Below the pieces are notes generated by a model. That model was not told where the DNA came from, searched no databases, and worked only from the letters and a program-made list of their open reading frames with translations. Below, one piece after another: positions 1 to 4,957 of a stretch of DNA of 6,747 nt. Numbering within the stretch: the stretch's first letter is position 1; each line of letters opens with the position of its first letter. This stretch comes from Smithella sp. D17 (lineage in GTDB: Bacteria; Desulfobacterota; Syntrophia; Syntrophales; Smithellaceae), in NCBI GenBank assembly GCA_000753945.1, contig JQOA01000263.1:1-6747 (forward strand), in the 5' to 3' direction. The position numbers were made by a program, and so were the translations under genes.

Positions 1-57
1 GAGAAATCTTTTGATATCAATACCTCTTAGATTCCTCACTTCGTTCGGAATGACAAA
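1..57. repeat. Degenerate copy of the AGATTTCTC/GAAATGACA fold-back repeat
   Basis: Bases 1-10 (GAGAAATCTT) are identical to the left inner arm of the fold-back repeat at 3125-3199. Bases 29-55 (AGATTCCT...GGAATGACA) are a diverged version of its right arm. The copy probably continues left of the window. The rest of 58-196 is AT-rich and I see no gene, clear terminator or promoter in it. It lies downstream of the wbpB-wbpD stop codon. Confidence 0.6.
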
Positions 58-196
58 CGGAGGACTTTTGCAATTACCTCTCCATGTTTTATTATTTTTT
101 ACTATAAAGAACTACCAATATTATCAATAACATCCATTTTTATGTCTCTTTTGGCAAGACATGAAATCGGAGTTATGCAAAGCTTTCGTTAAGCTC

Positions 197-1546
197 TTAA
201 GCTGGAGAGCTGTTCAATCCTTTCTCATCTTTCTGATACACTTTTCCACACACTGTACACTTCAATTTGTCGTCCAGTTTTTCACCGCACTCGCAGGCCC
301 ACCCGATTTGGCGGGCGGGATTTCCTACAACCAGGGCATGGTCGGGCACGTCTTTTGTCACGACTGCCCCGGCACCGATGAAGGCGTAACAGCCAATGGT
401 ATGACCGCAAACAATGGTGCAGTTGGCGCCCATGGTCGCGCCTTTCTTCACATGCGTCTGGCGCACCTGATCCATCTTGCCGATTTCCGCCCTGGGGTTG
501 TATATATTGGTAAATACCATCGAGGGGCCGCAGAAGACGCCATCTTCCAGGGTAACACCTTTGTATACGCTGACATTGTTTTGTATTTTGCATTTTTTGC
601 CGATTATCGCATCGGGGCCGATGACAACGTTCTGGCCGATGTTGCAGTTTTCACCGATTTTTGAGCCGGAGAGGATGTGGGAGAAGTGCCAGATTTTCGT
701 TTTTTCGCCGATGGCGACGTTGTCGTCTATGATAGCTGTTTCGTGGGCGAAAAAACTCCGGGTTATAGGTAATGGGTCAGGGGTAAGGGGTAATGCTTGG
801 GTTATAGGTAAGAGGTCAGGGGTAAGGGGTGAATGACCTCTTTCTTTTTGTTCGAGGGATTGCTGGCTGAGTTCAAGGATTTTTAAGACGCGCAGGCCTT
901 CTTCACCGGAGGTGATCGGTTTGGCATTGGTTTTGATGGAATGCAAGAAGGCTTTGCATTCGGCTTTGAGGGGTTCTTCCCAGATGTCGTTGAGATCAAC
1001 AGGTATGCTTTCCGCTTTATTAGGCACGGGAAGTCCGTTTTGCCAGTTGATGGTGTGGGGATAAAGAACCAGTTTGGTTTCGATGGGTTCGGTATCATCA
1101 AAAACCAGCATACCGTTACTGCCGACGATAACCAGTTTCTGCTCTTTGTAGGGATTGAGCCAGCTCACAAAGATATGCGCGCCGATGCCGGAGGGGAATT
1201 TGAGGTTCGTCATTGTGACATCAGCAATTCGCGCATGCAGAAAGTTGCTGCCGACGGAATCAACATAGGAAGGTTGCTCGCCGGTCAGGCTTAAAATAAT
1301 AGAAATATCATGGGGCGCAAATGACCAGAGGATATTTTCCTCCCGCCGGATTTTGCCGAAGCTCAGACGGCGCGAATAGATATATTGAAGTCTCCCGATT
1401 TTTCCCGTTTTTATCATCTCCTTCAGCCTGATAATGGCGGCATGGTAATGCAGGATATGGCCGATAAAAATGATTTTCTTTTTATCGGCAGCAAGCTGAA
1501 CGAGTTTTTCTCCATCAGCTTGATTCAAAGAAAGTGGTTTTTCCAC
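197..1546 (-). CDS. wbpD: WbpB-type dehydrogenase (C-terminal part) fused to WbpD-type UDP-sugar N-acetyltransferase, frameshifted from its N-terminus
   Basis: The frame holds two domains. Residues 1-235 are the rest of a Gfo/Idh/MocA dehydrogenase: EKP lysine motif at 2-4 and FAPHD at 76-80. Residues 264-449 are a left-handed beta-helix acetyltransferase with hexapeptide repeats (IGENCNIGQNVVIG, IGAGAVVTKDVP) and the NPAR motif, followed by a zinc-ribbon-like tail with CxC at 418-420 and CxxC at 430-433. The family acetylates the 3-amino group of UDP-GlcNAc(3NH2)A with acetyl-CoA in the cytoplasm. The domains are joined by a repeat-encoded linker (about 238-264). The listed start is a GTG that is really the valine of the dehydrogenase FVEKP motif; the frame stays open upstream to the frameshift near 1605, so the real gene starts at 1818. 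Stop TAA at 197-199. The acetyltransferase half looks intact. The frameshift makes translation from 1818 uncertain. Confidence 0.85.
   Translation of the reverse strand: MEKPLSLNQADGEKLVQLAADKKKIIFIGHILHYHAAIIRLKEMIKTGKIGRLQYIYSRRLSFGKIRREENILWSFAPHDISIILSLTGEQPSYVDSVGSNFLHARIADVTMTNLKFPSGIGAHIFVSWLNPYKEQKLVIVGSNGMLVFDDTEPIETKLVLYPHTINWQNGLPVPNKAESIPVDLNDIWEEPLKAECKAFLHSIKTNAKPITSGEEGLRVLKILELSQQSLEQKERGHSPLTPDLLPITQALPLTPDPLPITRSFFAHETAIIDDNVAIGEKTKIWHFSHILSGSKIGENCNIGQNVVIGPDAIIGKKCKIQNNVSVYKGVTLEDGVFCGPSMVFTNIYNPRAEIGKMDQVRQTHVKKGATMGANCTIVCGHTIGCYAFIGAGAVVTKDVPDHALVVGNPARQIGWACECGEKLDDKLKCTVCGKVYQKDEKGLNSSPA
755..835 (-). repeat. Two tandem copies of the PLPIT repeat forming the inter-domain linker
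   Basis: On the plus strand, GGTTATAGGTAA begins at 761 and again at 800. Two units of about 32 nt lie 39 nt apart, which is exactly 13 codons. Read on the minus strand they encode PLTPDLLPIT and then PLTPDPLPIT. The tract lies exactly between the dehydrogenase and the acetyltransferase, where a stop codon and a start codon would be expected for separate genes. Related copies are at 2808-2879, 3229-3259 and 3529-3563. Confidence 0.9.
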
Positions 1547-1818
1547 AAAGACGTGTTTGCCGGCATTGAGTGCTTTTTCTGCAATGTCATAATGAAAGAC
1601 AGCCGGGCGGCAATCACAACGCCCTTGATGGCTTTATCTTTAAGTACGGTGTTGAAATCGTCGGTGATGGCAACATCAGGATAGGTTTTGGACATCTCTT
1701 CACGGATGGATTGTGCGCCATCGCAAATGGTTTTGAGAACGCCTAATTGATGAAAATTGCGCACGAGATTTTTGCCCCAGTATCCGGCGCCAATAATTGC
1801 GATGTTTTTTTTAGTCAT
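1525..1818 (-). CDS. wbpB: WbpB/WlbA-type Gfo/Idh/MocA dehydrogenase, N-terminal fragment cut off by a frameshift
   Basis: This is the NAD-binding Rossmann start of the dehydrogenase: GAGYWG at residues 10-15, followed by KNLVRNF, typical of the WbpB/WlbA group that oxidises C3 of UDP-GlcNAcA. Homology runs to about residue 71 (GVVIAA). The next 26 residues are out of frame. Adding one C to the CCC run (plus-strand GGG 1605-1607) restores AAPAVFHYDIAEKALNAGK and joins it to the 197-1546 frame. The ATG at 1816-1818 lies 5 nt after the wbpI stop, with AAAGGA 10 nt upstream, so translation is probably coupled to wbpI. As written, the protein would be an inactive 97-residue stub. A sequencing or assembly error is equally possible. 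Confidence 0.8.
   Translation of the reverse strand: MTKKNIAIIGAGYWGKNLVRNFHQLGVLKTICDGAQSIREEMSKTYPDVAITDDFNTVLKDKAIKGVVIAARLSFIMTLQKKHSMPANTSLWKNHFL
1605..1607 (-). other. Probable -1 frameshift site in the wbpB-wbpD gene
   Basis: The minus-strand reading GCC GCC CGG CTG switches family-like sequence to a second frame. With GCC GCC CCG GCT the conserved stretch VIAAPAVFHYDIAEKAL is continuous. The defect is a short C run with three instead of four bases, a common place for both real slippage mutations and homopolymer sequencing errors. Confidence 0.75.
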
Positions 1819-1823
1819 ACTAA

Positions 1824-2960
1824 TTATTTCCTTTCAATATAGTTCGTGATCTCTTGCAAAACGCGGCTTGCCGCTTGTCCATTTCCATATAGCGCTGCCT
1901 GTTCAGTTGGTGGCTTAAAATTGTGTACGGCATCTATAATTGCAGTTGGGTTTGCTCCAGTCAGTTTGTTCCATCCGTTTTCTACTGTTTCTACCCACTC
2001 CGTTTCATTTCTTAGTGTAATACATGGTACTTTAAGCCAGTATGCCTCTTTTTGGATGCCACCGGAATCAGTAAGAATCATTCTTGCTGAATTTTCCAAG
2101 GCAATCATGCCGAAATAGCCTACGGGATCAATGATTCTGATATGCGGCTTCATCCGGCAATTCATGCCATTAAGTATTTTCCTCGTTCGGGGATGGATCG
2201 GTAGTACAATTGTTTCTTCAAGAGAATTTAACGCGTTTATAATGCTTTGAAGGCGTTCTTTATTATCAGTGTTTTCTGCGCGGTGAATTGTTGTTAAAAG
2301 ATATGTTCCATGTTGCAGATGAAATTTTTCTTTGATGTCTATATTGTGCTGAACTTTATTGACAGCAAACTGTAGCGCATCCGCCATCACATCGCCGACG
2401 ATAGTTACACCTTTTGAAATACCTTCATTAGTGAGGTTGTTGACGGCGATCTGACTGGGGCAAAGTAATAGATGAGATAGATGATCTGCCACAATCCGAT
2501 TGATTTCTTCAGGCATAAGGCGATTGAAACTCCGCAGTCCCGCCTCCACATGGGCAATTGGTATATGAAGCTTTGCGGCGGCAAGAGCTCCCGCCAGAGT
2601 GGAATTGGTATCTCCATAGACAATTACCCAGTCCGGTTTTTCAACGATCAGCACTTTTTCAATAGCCGCGAGCATTTCACCTGTCTGTTGACCATGCGTA
2701 CCGGAACCAATGCCGAGATTATATGCCGGTTCGGGAATCTCAAGCTCGCGGAAGAATATTGCCGACATGTCTTCATCATAATGCTGGCCGGTATGAACTA
2801 AAACCTCGGTAATGGGTAATGGGTTAGAGGCCATAGGTGAAGCATCATTTGTGAAGGGTGCGGTGTCAGGTGTCAGGCGATTATGCTCGTCAATAGCGCG
2901 GGAAACAGCAGCAGCCTTAATAAACTGTGGCCTTGCCCCTATGATTGTTACTATTTTCAT
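1824..2960 (-). CDS. wbpI: WbpI/WecB-family UDP-sugar 2-epimerase
   Basis: A non-hydrolysing UDP-N-acetyl-sugar 2-epimerase of 378 residues. In this pathway it would invert C2 of UDP-GlcNAc(3NAc)A to give UDP-ManNAc(3NAc)A in the cytoplasm. Family motifs are all present: GARPQFIK at 8-15, HTGQHYD at 56-62, GDTNST at 116-121, HVEAGLRS at 137-144, HRAEN at 226-230, HPRT at 256-259 and TDSGGIQKEA at 297-306. The LRNETEWVE segment (316-324) suits the WbpI group better than RDxTERPE-type WecB, but a UDP-GlcNAc 2-epimerase role cannot be excluded. Residues 28-51 are a repeat-encoded insertion in an early loop, which explains a length somewhat above the usual 355-360. The ATG at 2958-2960 fits the family start MKIVTIIGARP, but no Shine-Dalgarno is visible: the 12 nt before it are AT-rich and then the fold-back element begins. 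Only 5 nt separate its stop from the next gene. Confidence 0.9.
   Translation of the reverse strand: MKIVTIIGARPQFIKAAAVSRAIDEHNRLTPDTAPFTNDASPMASNPLPITEVLVHTGQHYDEDMSAIFFRELEIPEPAYNLGIGSGTHGQQTGEMLAAIEKVLIVEKPDWVIVYGDTNSTLAGALAAAKLHIPIAHVEAGLRSFNRLMPEEINRIVADHLSHLLLCPSQIAVNNLTNEGISKGVTIVGDVMADALQFAVNKVQHNIDIKEKFHLQHGTYLLTTIHRAENTDNKERLQSIINALNSLEETIVLPIHPRTRKILNGMNCRMKPHIRIIDPVGYFGMIALENSARMILTDSGGIQKEAYWLKVPCITLRNETEWVETVENGWNKLTGANPTAIIDAVHNFKPPTEQAALYGNGQAASRVLQEITNYIERK
1829..1834 (-). promoter_or_regulatory. Ribosome binding site for the wbpB-wbpD gene
   Basis: AAAGGA lies inside the last codons of wbpI, 10 nt before the ATG at 1818. It supports that start and suggests translational coupling to wbpI. 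Confidence 0.65.
2808..2879 (-). repeat. PLPIT-family repeat inserted in frame in wbpI
   Basis: The plus strand reads GGTAATGGGTAATGGGTTAG and a diverged continuation. In wbpI it encodes RLTPDTAPFTNDASPMASNP then LPIT (residues 28-51). It falls between the first helix (AAAVSRAIDEHN) and the strand EVLVHTGQHYD, where relatives have only a few residues. It is 72 nt, exactly 24 codons, and more diverged than the copies at 755-835. Confidence 0.8.
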
Positions 2961-2972
2961 TTAAAAATTCAG

Positions 2973-3110
2973 TTTTGATGATCTCGTAAAAAGTCGGAAT
3001 TTTCACATTTTGTCATTCCGATGAAAATCGGAATCCAGTTATTTCAATGACTTCTGGATACCGGCTTTCGCCGGTATGACGACATTTGAACTTTTTACGG
3101 GTTCATCAGT
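2973..3110. repeat. MITE-like fold-back element with two inner hairpins
   Basis: The ends are inverted: TGATGATCTCGTAAAAAGT on the left pairs with ACTTTTTACGGGTTCATCA on the right. Inside are two perfect hairpins, TTCCGAT-GAAA-ATCGGAA (3016-3033) and ATACCGGC-TTTC-GCCGGTAT (3058-3077), bracketed by ATCCAG and CTGGAT. The GTCATTCCG...CGGAATCCAG pattern belongs to a type widespread in proteobacterial and related genomes. It encodes no protein. It sits between wbpE and wbpI, ending 12 nt before the wbpI start, and its RNA form could act as a structured spacer or attenuator (inference). Confidence 0.85.
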
Positions 3111-3124
3111 TTTAAATACCTTTG

Positions 3125-3199
3125 TGTCATTTCGACCGTTGGGAGAAATCTTGCTTTTTGGGTTTAAGATTTCTCGTCGCTACGCTCCTCGAAATGACA
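3125..3199. repeat. Fold-back repeat TGTCATTTCGA...TCGAAATGACA
   Basis: Perfect 11-base terminal inverted repeats TGTCATTTCGA (3125-3135) and TCGAAATGACA (3189-3199) enclose a second perfect pair, GAGAAATCTT (3143-3152) and AAGATTTCTC (3166-3175). Partial copies are at 1-57 and 6313-6375. It lies in the spacer between wbpE and wbpI next to the element at 2973-3110. Together the two occupy nearly all of that 282-base gap. Confidence 0.85.
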
Positions 3200-3228
3200 A
3201 ATTGATCAGTTTTTACAAAATTTTCTAT

Positions 3229-3259
3229 GGGTTACCTCTGACCTATAACCCATTACCCA
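3229..3259 (+). repeat. Inverted PLPIT-family repeat supplying the wbpE stop codon
   Basis: The plus strand reads CCTCTGACCTATAACCCATT followed by ACCC, the opposite orientation to the copies inside the coding regions. Read on the minus strand it gives GGT AAT GGG TTA TAG, so the last residues (GNGL) and the stop of wbpE come from the repeat. Confidence 0.8.
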
Positions 3260-4439
3260 TGATTTCCGCAATCTTTGTTTGTTGGTCTTCTGTTAGATAC
3301 GGATGCATGGGAATGCTGAAAATGCGGCTGGCGCAGTCCTCGCTGACGGGGAAGTCACTTTTCTTGTATCCAAGATGGGAAAATGCCGTTTGCATATGTA
3401 GCGGTTTGGGATAGTAAATTGCCGTTGGAATTTTGTTTTCCTGAAGTTTTTTTAACAGAACAGTACGATGACTTTCGTCTTTTGCTAAAAGCGAATATTG
3501 TGCCCAGGCCGACCGGATGCCCGGTCGCGGGTTATGGGTGATAGGTAATAGGTCAGGGGGTATTAAATTTGTATAGCGCTGGGCGACGGTTTGACGCAGT
3601 TCGACTTCTTCCGGGAAGATATTAAACTTGGCCAGTAGAATGGCGGCCTGCAATGTATCAAGTCGGCCATTGATGCCAATGCGAATGTTGTCATATTTAT
3701 CACTGCCTTTGCCGTGTACTTTTATGGAGTTCATTATTTGGGCCAGTTGGGTGTCGTCGGTAAAGCACATGCCGCCGTCGCCGTAGCATCCTAATGGTTT
3801 GGCTGGGAAAAAGGAAGTACAGGCAATATCGCCGAACGAACAAGACATTTTATGTTTATATTTCGCACCGAATGATTGTGCGGCATCTTCAATTATAAAT
3901 AAGCCATGTTCTTTGGCAATAGGTTCTATGGCATCGTAGTCGGCGAGCAAACCGAAGAGATCCACGGGGATAATGCAACGGGGACGAAGAATTTCCCCCT
4001 CACCCTTGCCCTCTCCCACAGGGGGCGAGGGAAGAACTTTTGGTAAGGGGTAAATGGATGGATCGTTGTTTTTCAAGGCTTTGATGGCCAGGGCGAGTTT
4101 GGTCGGATCGATGTTGAAAGTTTTGGGATCAATATCAACAAAAATTGGTGTGGCACCAAGAAGCTCTATTACTTCGGCTGTGGCGATAAAAGTGAAAGGT
4201 GTGGTAAAGATTGCGTCGCCCGGTTTTACACCATATGCCATAAGCGCCATCAGCAGTGCATCAGTCCCGGAAGCACAGGCTATCGCATGTTTGACGCCGA
4301 CATATTCCGCCAGTTTTGATTCCAGTTCTTTTACTTCCGGCCCTAATATGTAGTTGCCATGATCAAGAACTTTATTGATGTTTTTTTCTATTTCATTTCT
4401 GATTCGTTTCTGTTGCGATGCCAAGTCGATGAAATTCAT
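3243..4439 (-). CDS. wbpE: WbpE-type DegT/DnrJ/EryC1 PLP-dependent aminotransferase
   Basis: A sugar aminotransferase (fold-type I) of 398 residues that would convert the 3-keto sugar made by WbpB to UDP-GlcNAc(3NH2)A using glutamate as donor. Visible family marks: MNFIDLASQQKRI start, GPEVKELE at 33-40, ASGTDALLMAL at 56-66, TPFTFIATAE at 80-89, EDAAQSFGA at 184-192 with the pyridine-binding Asp185, and the PLP lysine K214 in SFFPAKPLGCYGDGG. Two repeat-encoded insertions, about 125-150 and 293-308, account for the excess over the usual 360 or so residues. The C-terminus and stop come from a third repeat. The ATG at 4439 has a good AAGGA 6 nt upstream and overlaps the stop of the epimerase remnant as ATGA. 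Catalytic residues are intact, so the enzyme may be active if the insertions lie in surface loops. Confidence 0.92.
   Translation of the reverse strand: MNFIDLASQQKRIRNEIEKNINKVLDHGNYILGPEVKELESKLAEYVGVKHAIACASGTDALLMALMAYGVKPGDAIFTTPFTFIATAEVIELLGATPIFVDIDPKTFNIDPTKLALAIKALKNNDPSIYPLPKVLPSPPVGEGKGEGEILRPRCIIPVDLFGLLADYDAIEPIAKEHGLFIIEDAAQSFGAKYKHKMSCSFGDIACTSFFPAKPLGCYGDGGMCFTDDTQLAQIMNSIKVHGKGSDKYDNIRIGINGRLDTLQAAILLAKFNIFPEEVELRQTVAQRYTNLIPPDLLPITHNPRPGIRSAWAQYSLLAKDESHRTVLLKKLQENKIPTAIYYPKPLHMQTAFSHLGYKKSDFPVSEDCASRIFSIPMHPYLTEDQQTKIAEIMGNGL
3529..3563 (-). repeat. PLPIT-family repeat inserted in frame in wbpE
   Basis: The plus strand reads GGGTTATGGGTGATAGGTAA then TAGGTCAGGGGG. In wbpE it encodes IPPDLLPITHNP (residues 293-304), between the helix ending VAQRYTNL and the SAWAQYSLL strand. 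Same strand and frame as the copies in the wbpB-wbpD linker. Confidence 0.85.
3990..4067 (-). repeat. GEGKGEGE-type repeat inserted in frame in wbpE
   Basis: The minus strand encodes SIYPLPKVLPSPPVGEGKGE (residues 128-147). It splits the family segment LALAIKAL...RCIIPVDLFG, where relatives have only a few residues. The first part (PLPK, plus strand GGTAAGGGGTAA) resembles the PLPIT repeat. The rest (CCCTCACCCTTGCCCTCTCC) is a different, C-rich repeat type, so this is a compound insertion. Confidence 0.85.
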
Positions 4440-4608
4440 TTTATTTCCTTTAAATTAGAATTTAAGTACCATTCTACTGTACGTTTTATTCCTTCAGTGA
4501 AGTCACTTCTACCTTGTAGTTCAGCAGTTCGCGAGCAAGAGAAATATCGGCTAGCGAATGTTTGACATCGCCTTTGCGGGCGGGGGCAAAAATAGGCTCG
4601 ACAAAGAC
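4436..4608 (-). pseudogene. C-terminal remnant of an NAD-dependent sugar epimerase/dehydratase
   Basis: The minus strand encodes VFVEPIFAPARKGDVKHSLA then DISLARELLNYKVEV, the classic C-terminal end of WbpP/GalE-like extended SDR epimerases (RxGDVxHSxADIxKAxxLLGY). After a one-base shift near 4504 the next frame continues DFTEGIKRTVEWYLNSNL and ends KEIK-TGA. That TGA overlaps the ATG of wbpE (ATGA), which shows the original gene was directly upstream of and coupled to wbpE. Everything before VFVEP is repeat DNA, so the Rossmann core and catalytic YxxxK are missing here. A matching N-terminus lies at 6574-6690. Confidence 0.8.
4446..4450 (-). promoter_or_regulatory. Ribosome binding site for wbpE
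   Basis: AAGGA followed by the 6-nt spacer AATAAA before the ATG at 4439. It lies within the codons of the epimerase tail and fixes the wbpE start. Confidence 0.75.
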
Positions 4609-4890
4609 AGACGGATTAGATGCTTTAGACGGATTGGACGGGTTAGCATCCCCGGATGCATTAGCAAACAAAGACGGGTTGGACGGTTTAGTAACCCCAG
4701 ACGGATTAGAAGAATGGAGGATTGGTTTTCCACCTCCGTCACTTCGTGACATCCGGCATTCGCCGGACTTACGCCTCCCGTCTGATGTAGAATTCGGACT
4801 GATCGGGGATCCGTCCCTACAGGTTTCACTTCGCGCCAGCGGAGGACACGGCAGATGTTTGGACGGTTTAGAAGCTTTAGCAGATTTCAT
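4486..4890 (-). CDS. Repeat-derived open reading frame ending in an epimerase tail
   Basis: An open frame of 134 residues, mostly built from repeats: residues 1-11 and 59-94 are Ser/Asn/Pro/Lys tracts (SNPS, SKAS, TKPS), residues 12-58 come from the hairpin mosaic at 4733-4845, and 95-128 are the epimerase C-terminus, after which the frame leaves the family sequence. The ATG at 4890 has AAGAGGT 5 nt upstream, so it could be translated. I see no domain, signal peptide or catalytic motif. It is most likely a chance frame over a broken gene, not a functional protein. Confidence 0.3.
   Translation of the reverse strand: MKSAKASKPSKHLPCPPLARSETCRDGSPISPNSTSDGRRKSGECRMSRSDGGGKPILHSSNPSGVTKPSNPSLFANASGDANPSNPSKASNPSVFVEPIFAPARKGDVKHSLADISLARELLNYKVEVTSLKE
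4609..4717 (-). repeat. SNP/SKA nonamer-like repeat tract
   Basis: Minus-strand units such as TCTAATCCG, TCTAAAGCA, TCCAATCCG and TCTAAACCG recur with a period of mostly 9 nt and encode (S-N-P/S-K-A)n. The tract ends exactly where epimerase homology resumes. Related pieces are at 4861-4887 and 6692-6747. Confidence 0.8.
4733..4845. repeat. Composite hairpin element with CCTCCG/CGGAGG ends
   Basis: The element is bounded by CCTCCG (4733-4738) and CGGAGG (4840-4845). It contains three hairpins: GTCAC-TTC-GTGAC (4738-4750), TCCGGC-ATTC-GCCGGA (4752-4767) and GGACTGATC-GGG-GATCCGTCC (4796-4816, one mismatch). It interrupts the SNP-repeat tract, which continues on both sides, so it looks like a later insertion into that tract. 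Confidence 0.7.
4861..4887 (-). repeat. Short SNP/SKA repeat copy
   Basis: The plus strand GGACGGTTTAGAAGCTTTAG matches the units of 4609-4717 and lies on the far side of the hairpin mosaic. It encodes SAKASKPS. Confidence 0.65.
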
Positions 4891-4945
4891 AAGTACCTCT
4901 TGGAAAATGTGAAAAGTGAATAGTGAAGAGCATTAAGTAATTAAG
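4891..4945 (+). repeat. Left flanking direct repeat of the ATPase cassette
   Basis: Contains AAGTACCT (4891-4898), AAGTGAATAGTGAA (4914-4927) and AAGTAATTAAG (4935-4945). All three occur perfectly and in the same orientation at 6238-6275. The last lies 12 nt beyond the ATPase stop codon. The AGTGAATAGTGAA part is a heptamer-like (TTCACNN) repeat. Confidence 0.7.
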
Positions 4946-4957
4946 GGTTAAGTCGTT

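Noticed and set aside
180..195. AGCTT-TCGTT-AAGCT hairpin after the wbpB-wbpD stop as a terminator
   Set aside because: The stem is only 5 bp, AT-rich and has no T run after it on the minus strand.
161..1294. Plus-strand open frames at 161-664, 477-836 and 941-1294
   Set aside because: They lie opposite the wbpB-wbpD gene, show no family motifs and exist because the minus strand is coding.
1846..2801. Plus-strand open frames at 1846-2118 and 2481-2801
   Set aside because: Antisense to the conserved wbpI gene, with no recognisable protein features.
3076..3414. Plus-strand open frame across the wbpE-wbpI spacer
   Set aside because: It is built from the fold-back repeats and the antisense of the wbpE C-terminus.
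4609..4887. CRISPR array
   Set aside because: The units are about 9 nt, adjacent and variable, without unique spacers or constant-length repeats.
4562..4912. Plus-strand open frame rich in LDGLDGLA-like repeats
   Set aside because: It is the antisense reading of the SNP repeats. The minus strand carries real epimerase sequence at one end, so neither frame looks like a genuine repeat protein.
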